A stretch of DNA of 24,343 nucleotides from an uncultured Lachnospiraceae bacterium (GCA_910579685.1 CAJTVN010000048.1:1-24343); one strand, 5' to 3'; shown: positions 15,602 to 23,305, counted from the stretch's first letter. Translations and numbers: made by a program. The notes: generated from the sequence alone by a model not told the origin.

Positions 15602-16900
15602 CTATTCTACATATTCCGATTTCACATAGGCGGTCTCGCCTTTATATTTTACCCGTGTCCAGCCGTCCGCCTGCTTCATCAAAAGCTCCAGCTCATCGCC
15701 CACATAGGCGGTCCCCAGACTTTCCGATTCCGTGCTTGCGCTCTTTCGCACTCTCACGTTTTCGATCACGCTTACCGTTCCCTGGCTCTCCTGCGCGGAT
15801 GCTGTCTGGGGCTCGTCACCCGCCGCCGGCACCTGCGCATCTGGAACCACCTCCAGATACTCGCTCTTAATATAGGCATCCCCGCCATTGAATTCCACCT
15901 TGCTCCAGCCGTTTCCCCTCTGCTCGAGAAGCCGGAACTCCTGGCCCACCTGGGCTTTGTCAATTTTATCCGCAGTCTCGCTGTCAGAAGTCCTGATGTT
16001 CACCACATCCGTGGCCTTCACCGTCTGCACCGCACTTGTCTGTGACTCCTGTACCGGCTGCTGTGCATTGTCCTCCTGCGTATCCGCACTCTCAGCGGCT
16101 TCCTCCTGCGCCGCAGGCACCTCTTCCTCAGCCGGCTGCTCGGCCTTTGCGAGAATTTCGCCCACCTCTTCGTTAATTTTCTCCTTGAGATAAGCCACGA
16201 ATTCATTTAACTCTTCATCCGCCGCCAGATATTCGTTGTATTCCACCACGACCTTATTATTCAGATCCACCACGTCATCCTGCAGTGTCACTTCCTTAAT
16301 GTAATTCCAGACAGAATCATCATAGGTACCGTCGTTGATAAAAAACTCCTGGTTTTCGTTCTGTCCGATATAGTAAGTCTGCATACCGGGAAGCGCCTGT
16401 TCAATATCCTTGAATTTGACTTCCGAATACACATAAGCAACATACGTGTTTTCTTCAAGCCCCGGCTTGGTGTAGACATCCAGCACCGGATAATCTTCAA
16501 TATACTTGCTCAGTTCCTCCACCCGGATCTTCTCAATCTCGTTCAGGTAGGTATTGAGCGCCGAAACAACCTCAATGTCGCCGGAGGTCTGCGCATCATA
16601 ATAGGTTCTGACAATGCTGTTCACCTCGGGATATGCATTTTTTTCCAGTTCATATACAGGAGTGAGTGTCTCCTCCTGCTCTGCGGATTCCTCCTCCTGT
16701 GCCACAGCCGCCGCTGCCATCTCGGCTTCCTTTTCCAATGCCTCCTTACGGTTTGCATTGACAGCAAAAAATACGGTTATAATTACACAAACCACGAGAA
16801 CAACAGGCATTACGATTTTCGTATGATCCATGATCCAGTCACCCATGGACATGAATTTTTCTTTCAACAAATGCGATTTGCTCTGATTGGATTGATTCAT
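15602..16900 (-). CDS. Membrane-anchored protein with two bacterial SH3 domains
   Basis: 432 residues. A positively charged cytosolic start (about 28 residues) precedes one membrane helix at 29-48 (IVMPVVLVVCVIITVFFAV), so the rest is outside the cell. Residues 75-255 form an extracellular domain of unknown fold rich in acidic and aromatic residues. About 258-295 is an Ala/Glu/Gln/Pro linker. Two SH3_3-type domains end the protein: about 298-358 (VNIRTSDSETADKI...GWSKVEFNGGDAYIKSEYLEV) and 375-432 (VRVRKSASTESESL...GWTRVKYKGETAYVKSEYVE). Such domains usually bind peptidoglycan, so a cell-wall sensing or anchoring role is likely. AAAGGTGAG precedes the ATG. The gene starts 48 bases after tRNA-Arg and shows no separate promoter. 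Confidence 0.88.
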   Translation of the reverse strand: MNQSNQSKSHLLKEKFMSMGDWIMDHTKIVMPVVLVVCVIITVFFAVNANRKEALEKEAEMAAAAVAQEEESAEQEETLTPVYELEKNAYPEVNSIVRTYYDAQTSGDIEVVSALNTYLNEIEKIRVEELSKYIEDYPVLDVYTKPGLEENTYVAYVYSEVKFKDIEQALPGMQTYYIGQNENQEFFINDGTYDDSVWNYIKEVTLQDDVVDLNNKVVVEYNEYLAADEELNEFVAYLKEKINEEVGEILAKAEQPAEEEVPAAQEEAAESADTQEDNAQQPVQESQTSAVQTVKATDVVNIRTSDSETADKIDKAQVGQEFRLLEQRGNGWSKVEFNGGDAYIKSEYLEVVPDAQVPAAGDEPQTASAQESQGTVSVIENVRVRKSASTESESLGTAYVGDELELLMKQADGWTRVKYKGETAYVKSEYVE

Positions 16901-16934
16901 AACTCACCTTTCTTTTTATTTTGGCTTCTGTATC

Positions 16935-17069
16935 CAAGGTGATGTAAATGCACCCGACAGGACTCGAACCTGCATTAAAGGCGTCGGAGGCCTTCGTTCT
17001 ATCCATTAGACTACGGGTGCATGATACTGTGAACTTTATTAAATATTACAAATTTGTTACATCACCTTG
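16935..17069. repeat. 13-bp inverted repeat flanking tRNA-Arg
   Basis: CAAGGTGATGTAA at 16935-16947 and TTACATCACCTTG at 17057-17069 are exact inverted copies on either side of the tRNA, two bases beyond its 3' end and 36 beyond its 5' end. Transcription is expected to begin within the right copy (about 17066), so the precursor's 5' and 3' flanks could pair over about ten bases. Confidence 0.75.
16949..17020 (-). tRNA. tRNA-Arg (anticodon CCG)
   Basis: 72 bases on the minus strand. Acceptor arms GCACCCG and CGGGTGC pair fully with discriminator A. The anticodon stem AAGGC/GCCTT encloses loop CTCCGAC, so the anticodon is CCG, reading CGG. The T arm contains GGTTCGAGTCC. The D arm pairs weakly (GTCT against GAAC), a slight irregularity. 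CCA is not encoded. Confidence 0.95.
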
Positions 17070-17072
17070 AAT

Positions 17073-17101
17073 ATCATACCATAACCTTAGCGGATTGTCT
17101 A
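17073..17101 (-). promoter_or_regulatory. Promoter of tRNA-Arg (and probably the SH3 gene)
   Basis: TAGACA (17096-17101), 17-base spacer, TATGAT (17073-17078) on the minus strand, with the tRNA 5' end 53 bases downstream of the -10 box. Confidence 0.7.
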
Positions 17102-17143
17102 GTCTGCTAATTATAAAAAACTATGAAACCTTTGTGAATTTCT

Positions 17144-18136
17144 TTAGCAGAGTTGCCAGATCTTTTGGTCAGACCTCATAAAACAGTATACAGAATCGGC
17201 AAGAACTTCGCTTTCTTCCACCTGCGTCTTGTTGATTTCCGTGACCATTTCCAGGAGAGATTCTCTTTCCGGCTGTTCCTGGAACGGAAGAAGGATTACC
17301 TCGTGAATTGAACTTGGCAGAATATAAAAGTCGTTTTGAATTAATCTGGAAAATTTTTCCATAATATCGGGGTAAAGCATACAGGCGGCTCCGTAGAGCT
17401 TCTGCTCGTTGCTGAGCACATACATGGGAATCCGGTTCTCATCCCGCCCGAAATCCTCCTGGAGCTGGGACAAAACCTCGTCCATCCACTTCTGTTCCTG
17501 CCTGTCAGCCAGTTTAACGCTAATGTCGTTTTCATCCACCAGCCCCTTCTCCAGCATCTGAACCATCACGCTTTCAATATTTTCAATCCGTGCCGGGTAC
17601 ATGCGGGGCGTGTTTTTCATGGCATTGCGGCAGAGTTCCTCCAGGCTTACTCCCCATTTTTCCAGATGTTCCTGTTTGATTAATATGGAAGCTTTTCCGT
17701 AAAAAGGCGCCTCGTTCACCGAGTAATAAAAGACCACCGCCAGATTACAGAATATTTTGTAGGGCACTCCCTTCAAAAGCTCCCGGTTCTTTTCAAAATT
17801 AACCAGACGGAAAGCGATCTGGTCCTTTGCCTTTTCATAGCTGGCAAAATTTGATAAATCCACCGACTCCTCAAACCGGTTCTTCCTGAAAATCTGCCAG
17901 ACGGCCTCCACAATCTCCTCCAGGCTTGCGCCCTTTTCATAGTCTTCAAAAAAGTCGTCAATATAGATTGTGGGGGACGTGTTGCACCCTCTCCCTTCCA
18001 GGATAATGCCTGTCAACTCAACTCCATTATTTTTCTTTACCGTGCTGGAAAACACCCTGAAATCTTTTCCCATTTTTTCCTGCATTTTTCTGACGAGTGC
18101 TGCCGTGAATACGGCGAAATTCATAGATGTACTCAT
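17144..18136 (-). CDS. DUF5688 family protein
   Basis: 330 residues, soluble, no signal peptide. The sequence matches the DUF5688 pattern I know from Lachnospiraceae: an N-terminal segment MNFAVFTAALVRKMQEKMG, a conserved GIILEGRGCNTSPTIYIDDFFEDY block (about residues 43-66), and a C-terminal IQNDFYILPSSIHEVILLP (about 275-293), which is the most conserved part. No enzyme motif is evident and no function is established; members occur in many paralogous copies per genome. AGAGGT lies seven bases before the chosen ATG at 18136. Upstream is a GC-rich hairpin region that may be a dispersed repeat; no clear promoter is visible. Confidence 0.85.
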   Translation of the reverse strand: MSTSMNFAVFTAALVRKMQEKMGKDFRVFSSTVKKNNGVELTGIILEGRGCNTSPTIYIDDFFEDYEKGASLEEIVEAVWQIFRKNRFEESVDLSNFASYEKAKDQIAFRLVNFEKNRELLKGVPYKIFCNLAVVFYYSVNEAPFYGKASILIKQEHLEKWGVSLEELCRNAMKNTPRMYPARIENIESVMVQMLEKGLVDENDISVKLADRQEQKWMDEVLSQLQEDFGRDENRIPMYVLSNEQKLYGAACMLYPDIMEKFSRLIQNDFYILPSSIHEVILLPFQEQPERESLLEMVTEINKTQVEESEVLADSVYCFMRSDQKIWQLC

Positions 18137-18205
18137 TGAGATACCTCTTTCTTTCTGTTGAATGTTTTTCGCTTCGTGAGGCAGTCTGAACTTTAGATAC
18201 TTGTG

Positions 18206-18272
18206 TGCGCATTTGGGAATCGATGAGGGAAGATTTTTCTTCCCTCATCGCCGCGCGGGGCGCACGTTGCGC
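18206..18272. repeat. GC-rich nested hairpin, candidate dispersed repeat
   Basis: A perfect 12-bp stem (CGATGAGGGAAG 18221-18232, its complement 18239-18250, loop ATTTTT) is nested between GTGCGC (18206-18211) and GCGCAC. Composition differs sharply from the AT-rich flanks. It lies between the efp terminator and the DUF5688 gene. There is no U tract after the stem, so it is not a standard terminator. Confidence 0.55.
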
Positions 18273-18303
18273 AAGAAACAATTTCATCTGTGCACCCCTG
18301 CAC

Positions 18304-18337
18304 AAAAAAAAGACAATGAAACTCGTCCATTGTCTTT
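18304..18337 (-). terminator. Intrinsic terminator of efp
   Basis: Minus-strand stem AAAGACAATG / CATTGTCTTT (18309-18318 with 18328-18337, nine-base loop) leads into a T run, 42 bases after the efp stop. Confidence 0.85.
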
Positions 18338-18378
18338 CAGGCTTTGAGGATGCAGGATCCGAAACATACGAAAACGCT

Positions 18379-18936
18379 TTACACGCGGGATAAATACTCC
18401 CCGGTTCTCGTATCGATTTTGATTCTGTCGCCGGTTTCAACAAATAACGGTACGTTTACCACGGCTCCCGTCTCCACGGTGGCAGGCTTGGTCGCACCTG
18501 TTGCCGTATCGCCCTTAAAGCCGGGTTCTGTTTCCGTGATCTCAAGCTCTACGAACAAAGGCGGCTCAATCGCAAACACGCCTCCGTTGTGCGAGCACAC
18601 TTTAACCATCTCGTTTTCCTTCACGAACTTCAGCGCATCGCCCACGGTCACGGTATCCAGCGCAATCTGCTCGTAAGTTTCCACATCCATAAAGTTATAC
18701 AGGTCTCCGTCTGAATACAGATACTGCATATCTTTTCTATCAATTCGTGCCTGTGGACATTTTTCAGTCGGTCTGAATGTTTTCTCCACTACGCCGCCAT
18801 TCTTGATGTTTTTCAGTTTGGTTCTGACAAACGCTGCGCCCTTGCCGGGTTTCACATGCTGGAACTCAATAATCTGGTAAACATTATTATCTAACTCAAT
18901 CGTAATACCATTTCTGAAATCACCTGCAGAAATCAT
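18379..18936 (-). CDS. efp: Translation elongation factor P
   Basis: 185 residues, the full three-domain length. EF-P binds between the ribosomal P and E sites and relieves stalling at polyproline. Domain I holds the modification loop VKPGKGAAFV, with K32 at the tip, where Firmicutes attach 5-aminopentanol or leave the residue bare. The OB domains follow, ending in the signature region FVETGDRIKIDTRTGEYLSRV. AGGAGG precedes the ATG. It has its own promoter 119 bases after aroQ and a terminator, so it can be expressed apart from the tyrS-aro transcript, although read-through from aroQ is possible because no terminator separates them. Confidence 0.97.
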   Translation of the reverse strand: MISAGDFRNGITIELDNNVYQIIEFQHVKPGKGAAFVRTKLKNIKNGGVVEKTFRPTEKCPQARIDRKDMQYLYSDGDLYNFMDVETYEQIALDTVTVGDALKFVKENEMVKVCSHNGGVFAIEPPLFVELEITETEPGFKGDTATGATKPATVETGAVVNVPLFVETGDRIKIDTRTGEYLSRV

Positions 18937-18977
18937 AAAATACTCCTCCTAAAATTTTCACGTTATAATTCTTTATC

Positions 18978-19006
18978 AGTTTAATATATAAATTGATATT
19001 TTTCAA
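18978..19006 (-). promoter_or_regulatory. Putative promoter of efp
   Basis: TTGAAA (19001-19006), 17-base spacer, TAAACT (18978-18983) on the minus strand, 42 bases before the ATG. The -10 box is a poor match, so confidence is moderate. Confidence 0.5.
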
Positions 19007-19055
19007 CCACTTTCTGCACGAAAGAAGAAAAACTTCTATAACCTTTCTAAAACTT

Positions 19056-19496
19056 TTATAAAGACTGCGCCCTTTCCAGAAGAAAATCCACCGCTTCCAG
19101 ATATCCGTCCAGCCCGTGACCATAGATCTGCTTATCACAGGCAGGCGCTGTCACGGAAATTTTGCGGAACTCCTCTCTCTTTGTGATATCCGAGATATGA
19201 ATCTCCACCTTGGGAATCGTCACGCTTGCCAGTGCGTCGTGGATGGCATAGCTGTAGTGGGTGTAGGCACCGGGATTGATCACGATGCCCTGCGTCCCGT
19301 CAAAATAGGCATCCTGAATCCGGTCAATGATCGCACCCTCGTGATTGCTCTGGAACACCTCGATCTGGCAGCCGCACTGCTCTCCCTTCCGGGCAATCAT
19401 GTGAAGCAGGTAATCATAATCCCGGGTTCCGTAAATATTTTTTTCCCGGATTCCCAGAAAGTTCAGATTCGGTCCGTTGATAATCAGTATTTTCAT
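19056..19496 (-). CDS. aroQ: Type II 3-dehydroquinate dehydratase
   Basis: 146 residues, the normal length. It converts 3-dehydroquinate to 3-dehydroshikimate in the shikimate pathway. Active-site residues are visible: N10 in NGPNLNFLG, R17, the essential Y22 in NIYG, N74 and H80 in INPGAYTHYSYAIHDA, H100 and R111 in EIHISDITKREEFR. The usual text of that last motif is SNVHAREEFR; here Asp-Ile-Thr-Lys replaces the Asn-Val-His-Ala part, a clostridial variation that should not affect catalysis. The ATG overlaps the aroK stop by four bases, so the pair is translationally coupled. It ends the tyrS-yqeG-aroEKQ run. Confidence 0.95.
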   Translation of the reverse strand: MKILIINGPNLNFLGIREKNIYGTRDYDYLLHMIARKGEQCGCQIEVFQSNHEGAIIDRIQDAYFDGTQGIVINPGAYTHYSYAIHDALASVTIPKVEIHISDITKREEFRKISVTAPACDKQIYGHGLDGYLEAVDFLLERAQSL

Positions 19497-20011
19497 GCTC
19501 TCTCCTCCATCCCTTCCACAATCTCTGTGATAATATCCTCAAAGCTTTTTGCGGAAACCTCAATGACGACGTCCGCCCCCTCTTGGTAAAAGGCTTCCCT
19601 TGCCTCAAGCAGCTCCCTGATCTTTTCCCTGGGATTCTCTCCCTGAAGAAGCGGCCTTGTGGTGTCGCCTTTCAGCCTTTCGTAAACGCATTCCGGCGTT
19701 GCCTTCAGATAATATACTGTTCCAAGCTCCTTAAGAAGCTTCCTGTTTTCCTTCCGCACAGGAAGTCCGCCCCCTGTGGAAATAACCTGTCCGTCCGCCG
19801 TCCCGATCAGCTCCCGGATGCACTCGCTCTCCATGCGCCGGAACGCCTCCTCCCCGTCCTTGGCAAAAATTTCCGAGACGGTTTTTCCCTGTTTCTTCTC
19901 AATCCATTTGTCCGTGTCTATGAGCGTGCGCCGCAGCACATAGGAGAGCCGGATCCCCACACTGGTCTTTCCGCAGCCCATAAAGCCGGTCAGTATGATA
20001 TTGTCCTTCAT
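19493..20011 (-). CDS. aroK: Shikimate kinase
   Basis: 172 residues. It phosphorylates shikimate with ATP. P-loop GFMGCGKTS (9-17); D34 in DTDKWIEKK and R58 in FRRMES contact shikimate; the GGG turn (80-82) forms the substrate floor; the lid Arg lies in DTTRPLL (R119). Overlaps of four bases with aroE (upstream) and aroQ (downstream) mean it is translated in a chain with them. Confidence 0.95.
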   Translation of the reverse strand: MKDNIILTGFMGCGKTSVGIRLSYVLRRTLIDTDKWIEKKQGKTVSEIFAKDGEEAFRRMESECIRELIGTADGQVISTGGGLPVRKENRKLLKELGTVYYLKATPECVYERLKGDTTRPLLQGENPREKIRELLEAREAFYQEGADVVIEVSAKSFEDIITEIVEGMEERA

Positions 20012-20880
20012 CGATTCTTCTCCTGCAAAAGTCTGTAGATTTCCTGAATTCTTTCCTCCGGAACCTGAGCCTCATTCCAGAGCTCATAGGCGGCAATTCC
20101 CTGATAAAGCAGCATTTTCAGACCGTTAAAAGCTCTTCCTCCCGCTTCCCTCACCCGTCTCATAAATTTCGTCTCCTCCGGATTATAGATCAGGTCATAG
20201 GCCGTGTGGATCCGTCTGTAAAATTCCGGATCCTCGATCACCGTCCGCTCCACATCCGGATGGAGGCCCACGCTGGTTCCCTGTATCGCCAGAAGAGGGC
20301 GGGAGGGGAGCGCCTCGTAATCCGACAGCGCCATGGGCTCCATGCATTCCCGGTCAAAAGCCCGATTGACCTCATCCGCAAGGCTTCCTGCCTTTTCCGG
20401 GGAGCGGTTCAGAAGGTAGACCTTTTTCGCCTTCTTCTCCCCGCACAGAAATGCGGCCGCCCTTGCCGCACCGCCTGCGCCAAGCAGTACGATCTCTTCT
20501 CCCTCGATCTCGATCCCCTCGCTCTTCATGGCCCGGTATAGTCCGGAAATGTCCGTATTATAGCCCTTATACCCGCCCTCTCTCCTGACCAGGGTGTTGA
20601 CGGCGCCGATCTTTTCCGCAAGAGGGTCAATTTCCGCAAGAGCTCCCAACACGTCGCTCTTATAGGGCACGGTCACGTTCAGGCCTAAGATATTCAGACC
20701 GTAAGCGCCCTTTACGGCATCCCGGAGCCTGTCCTTTTCCACATGAAAGGGCACATAGACGAGGTCATGTCCCAGCATGCCGGCCAATGTGTTATGTATC
20801 AGGGGAGATACGGTATGCTCCACCGGATTCCCGATCAGGCCGCAGAGCCTGGTATGTCCTCCGATCTCTGTCTTCGTCAT
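20008..20880 (-). CDS. aroE: Shikimate dehydrogenase
   Basis: 290 residues. It reduces 3-dehydroshikimate to shikimate with NADPH. The N-terminal substrate domain has IGNPVEHTVSPLIHN with S25, then NVTVPYK with catalytic K74, N95 in GAVNTL and D110 in GYNTD. The NADP domain has GAGGAARAAAF (134-144) followed by LLNRSPEKA, the NRxxxK-type NADP signature. The family C-terminal GLKMLLYQGIAAYELW is present. Its ATG overlaps the yqeG stop by four bases. Confidence 0.96.
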   Translation of the reverse strand: MTKTEIGGHTRLCGLIGNPVEHTVSPLIHNTLAGMLGHDLVYVPFHVEKDRLRDAVKGAYGLNILGLNVTVPYKSDVLGALAEIDPLAEKIGAVNTLVRREGGYKGYNTDISGLYRAMKSEGIEIEGEEIVLLGAGGAARAAAFLCGEKKAKKVYLLNRSPEKAGSLADEVNRAFDRECMEPMALSDYEALPSRPLLAIQGTSVGLHPDVERTVIEDPEFYRRIHTAYDLIYNPEETKFMRRVREAGGRAFNGLKMLLYQGIAAYELWNEAQVPEERIQEIYRLLQEKNR

Positions 20881-21407
20881 TTCTCTTGTCCCTCCCGTCT
20901 CTTCTCCTGTCTTTTGAGGTTTCTTTTATAAAAGAAGAGCACGATCTTTTCCAGATATCTTTTCAGAACAATCTGGATCTCCTCCTTCTTGTCAATGGGC
21001 TGCACCAGCAGGGAGAGGATCCCCGCTCTGCGTGCGCCCCACACGTCCGTAAACAGCTGGTCTCCCACAAACAGGGTGTTTCCCCGATCTGTTCCCAGCC
21101 GCCTCATGGCCTCCTCATATCCTCTCCCTGCGGGCTTTCCGGCCTTGAAAATATAGGAGACCTTTACCGCATCATTAAACATCTTTACTCTGGGCTCCTT
21201 ATTGTTGGACAAAAGCATAATGCCAAAGCCCAGCCCTTTCAGATTCTCGATCAGCGCTATGCTCCTTTCATCCGCCGGAGCGCCGTGGGGAACCAGGGTG
21301 TTGTCAATATCGAAGATAATGCCCCTGTAGCCCTCTTCATAGTACCTCCCGTAATCGATCTCATAGGCGGACCGCAGATAGCGGTCCGGATAAAACTTCT
21401 GCAGCAT
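20877..21407 (-). CDS. yqeG: YqeG-family HAD-IIIA phosphatase
   Basis: 176 residues. HAD motif I is FDIDNTLV (nucleophile D33, acid D35), motif II LLSNN, and the motif III/IV region GKPAGRGYEEAM with FVGDQLFTDVWGA. There is no cap domain, matching the YqeG/GEP4 group, whose eukaryotic member is phosphatidylglycerophosphate phosphatase; the bacterial substrate is not settled. In Firmicutes it commonly precedes aroE. The C-terminal tail is very basic (KRNLKRQEKRREGQEK). GGAGGAG precedes the ATG; tyrS ends 38 bases upstream with no terminator between. Confidence 0.92.
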   Translation of the reverse strand: MLQKFYPDRYLRSAYEIDYGRYYEEGYRGIIFDIDNTLVPHGAPADERSIALIENLKGLGFGIMLLSNNKEPRVKMFNDAVKVSYIFKAGKPAGRGYEEAMRRLGTDRGNTLFVGDQLFTDVWGARRAGILSLLVQPIDKKEEIQIVLKRYLEKIVLFFYKRNLKRQEKRREGQEK

Positions 21408-21445
21408 AGCGCTCCTCCTTTTAAGAATCCTGTCCCACGAGGCTT

Positions 21446-22705
21446 TTAAACCTCTTTTCCGCCGTTTTCACGGCACACTCGGTAGATCTTCCTTTTTCCC
21501 AGCTTCAGAACCGAATCCGGGCCGGCCGAAAAGGAATTTACATCCGTTACGGTCTCTCCGTCCAGCTTCGCCCCGCCCTGAAGGAAGATACGGCGGATCT
21601 CGCTCTTTGATGCGAAATCCCCTCTCTCCACAAGCCATGAAGCGAGCTGCTCATAGCAGGAGCCCTCCGGTTTCAGCTCAATCACCGGCGCATCCTTTGG
21701 AACCGCATCCTCCTGGAAAACAGACACAAACCGCTCCCTTGCCCTGTCCGCCTCCTCATTCGAGCTGTACAGCCGGGTGATCTCATAGGCCAGCTCCATC
21801 TTCACGTCCCTTGGATTCTCACCGTCCTCAAGCCGGTGCCTGATTTTGTGAACCTCATCCGGCTTTACATCCGTACAAAGATCATAATACTTGATGATCA
21901 TCTCATCCGGTATCTTCATGACCTTCTCAAAAATCACTGCGGCGGGCTCGCTGATGCCGATGTAATTGCCAAGGCTCTTGCTCATCTTCTCTGTGCCGTC
22001 AATCCCCTCGAGGAGGGGCATGAACAGCGTCAGCTGGGGCTTCTGGCCGTAATCCCTCTGAATGTTCCTTCCCATCAGAATATTGAAGGTCTGATCCGTG
22101 CCTCCCAGCTCTATGTCCGCCCGGATAGCGACGGAATCGTAGGCCTGCATCAGGGGATAAAAGAATTCATGCACGGAAAGGGGTAAATGATTGGTATAGC
22201 GGTTGTTAAAATCGTCCCTTTCCAGCATCCGGGCCACCGTACACTTGGCCGCAAGCTCGATGACGTCCGAAAAGGTCATCTTGCCAAGCCACTCGCTGTT
22301 ATAATAAACTTCCGTCCGGCTTCTGTCAATGATCTTGAAGATCTGCTCCATGTAGGTGTTGGCGTTTTTCTCCACATCCTCCCTGGACAGCTGTTTCCTG
22401 GTCTTTGACTTGCCTGTGGGATCACCGATCATTCCCGTATAATCGCCGATGATGATGACCGCCACATGTCCCATATCCTGGAGCTGCCTGATCTTGCGAA
22501 GAACCACGGAATGTCCGATGTGGATATCCGGGGCGGAAGGGTCAAGTCCAAGCTTGATGCGCAGAGGCCTCCCTTCCCTTTCGGCCTCACAAAATTTTTC
22601 ACGGATTTCCGCAAGCTCCGTATGCTGTGCCACACCCTTGAGCATCATGGAGATCTGGTTTTCGATCTCCCGCTCCCGGGCGTTTTGCAGTTCAATATTT
22701 GACAT
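21446..22705 (-). CDS. tyrS: Tyrosyl-tRNA synthetase
   Basis: 419 residues from the ATG at 22705. The open frame extends 65 codons further, but that part runs through palindromic DNA and the T-box terminator, while 22705 has AAGGAGGAG in place. It charges tRNA-Tyr. Class I signatures HIGH (62-65, after LGLDPSAPDI) and KMSKS (240-244); tyrosine pocket around QAYDSVAIRADIELGGTDQ (187-205). The C-terminal S4 RNA-binding domain covers about 352-412 (FASKSEIRRIFLQGGAKLDG). It is preceded by a tyrosine T-box leader and leads the yqeG-aroEKQ operon. Confidence 0.97.
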   Translation of the reverse strand: MSNIELQNAREREIENQISMMLKGVAQHTELAEIREKFCEAEREGRPLRIKLGLDPSAPDIHIGHSVVLRKIRQLQDMGHVAVIIIGDYTGMIGDPTGKSKTRKQLSREDVEKNANTYMEQIFKIIDRSRTEVYYNSEWLGKMTFSDVIELAAKCTVARMLERDDFNNRYTNHLPLSVHEFFYPLMQAYDSVAIRADIELGGTDQTFNILMGRNIQRDYGQKPQLTLFMPLLEGIDGTEKMSKSLGNYIGISEPAAVIFEKVMKIPDEMIIKYYDLCTDVKPDEVHKIRHRLEDGENPRDVKMELAYEITRLYSSNEEADRARERFVSVFQEDAVPKDAPVIELKPEGSCYEQLASWLVERGDFASKSEIRRIFLQGGAKLDGETVTDVNSFSAGPDSVLKLGKRKIYRVCRENGGKEV

Positions 22706-22728
22706 GGCGTTTCTCCTCCTTATAAAAA

Positions 22729-22850
22729 AGAATCCTGCTCCGCAGGATTCTCCGCCTGCGGCGAGTCGCTTCAGCGACATGATTCTTTTCCGCCGCAGTG
22801 CGATCCTTGCGGAGCGTTTTTGTTTCATAGGGCGCAATTTCCTATGAAAC
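22729..22850. repeat. Palindrome cluster between T-box terminator and tyrS
   Basis: Four dyads are packed into 122 bases: AGAATCCTGC/GCAGGATTCT (22729-22751), which on the minus strand is followed by five Ts like a second terminator just before the tyrS ribosome site; GTCGCT/AGCGAC (22765-22778) nested inside CTGCGGCG/CGCCGCAG (22756-22763 with 22791-22798); and GTTTCATAGG/CCTATGAAAC (22822-22831 with 22841-22850). None belongs to the T-box itself. The GC-rich composition and nested symmetry resemble a dispersed palindromic element inserted in the leader. Confidence 0.65.
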
Positions 22851-22851
22851 G

Positions 22852-22886
22852 AAAAAAGACCCGTCCTCTGATCAAAAGGACGAGTC
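22852..22886 (-). terminator. T-box regulated terminator
   Basis: Minus-strand arms GACTCGTCC (22878-22886) and GGACGGGTC (22858-22866) pair over nine bases (one G-T) around an 11-base loop, followed by six Ts. The 5' arm lies just after the T-box sequence, as needed for a competing antiterminator. Confidence 0.9.
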
Positions 22887-23143
22887 TGTCGTGTTACCAC
22901 CTAATGTTTGCATATGGCTCACGCCATACACCTTAGCAGGCACATAATTATGCCCTGGCATGTAACGGTGCCTTCCGTCGCAGCCTACTCGTTTCCTTTC
23001 GGTGCGCCGCTCCGGGATGTATTTCGTACCGCTTTTCCTGCGCCTCTCATCAGCCGGCTGCTTTCTGTTGGAACCTTGTCAGTATTACTTCTTCCCATCT
23101 TCGCTTTTTCTCTATTACTTGTCGTGCATGCAAAACAGATAAT
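22852..23143 (-). promoter_or_regulatory. Tyrosine T-box riboswitch leader
   Basis: About 290 bases on the minus strand upstream of tyrS. The T-box sequence AGGTGGTAACACGA occupies 22889-22902; its UGGU bulge would pair with the ACCA end of uncharged tRNA-Tyr. A terminator follows directly. Stem I lies about 22990-23135, with an AGTAATAGAG segment (AGTA-box-like) at its 5' side and GAAATACATCC at its 3' side, offering UAC (23019-23021) as the Tyr specifier. Further stems include ATGGC/GCCAT just before the T-box. The downstream tyrS confirms the amino acid. Uncharged tRNA-Tyr should stabilise the antiterminator and turn on tyrS and the shikimate genes. Confidence 0.9.
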
Positions 23144-23149
23144 GTTTAA

Positions 23150-23178
23150 ATCATATACTGTTTCCATACAAAAGTCAA
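23150..23178 (-). promoter_or_regulatory. Promoter of the tyrS operon
   Basis: TTGACT (23173-23178), 17-base spacer, TATGAT (23150-23155) on the minus strand. Transcription would start near 23143, at the beginning of the T-box leader. The stretch 23179-23305 further upstream holds no gene that I can support. Confidence 0.85.
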
Positions 23179-23305
23179 GAGGATTTGTGGCACTATGTCA
23201 AGAAAAAATTCATCCAATTCGGTTAGCAGATCTTCTCTTTCCCGAATCAGTATCTCCACGTTTTTACGAAATCTCTCTTTTCAGAAAAGTGTTCTCGTAG
23301 CTTTT

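Noticed and set aside
18027..18443. 138-codon minus-strand frame over the efp end and hairpin region
   Set aside because: It overlaps the end of efp and the start of the DUF5688 gene in another frame, crosses the efp terminator, and has no ribosome site.
21446..22900. Longer tyrS starting at 22900
   Set aside because: The extra 65 codons cross the T-box terminator and palindromes, and look nothing like TyrRS. The ATG at 22705 has a strong ribosome site.
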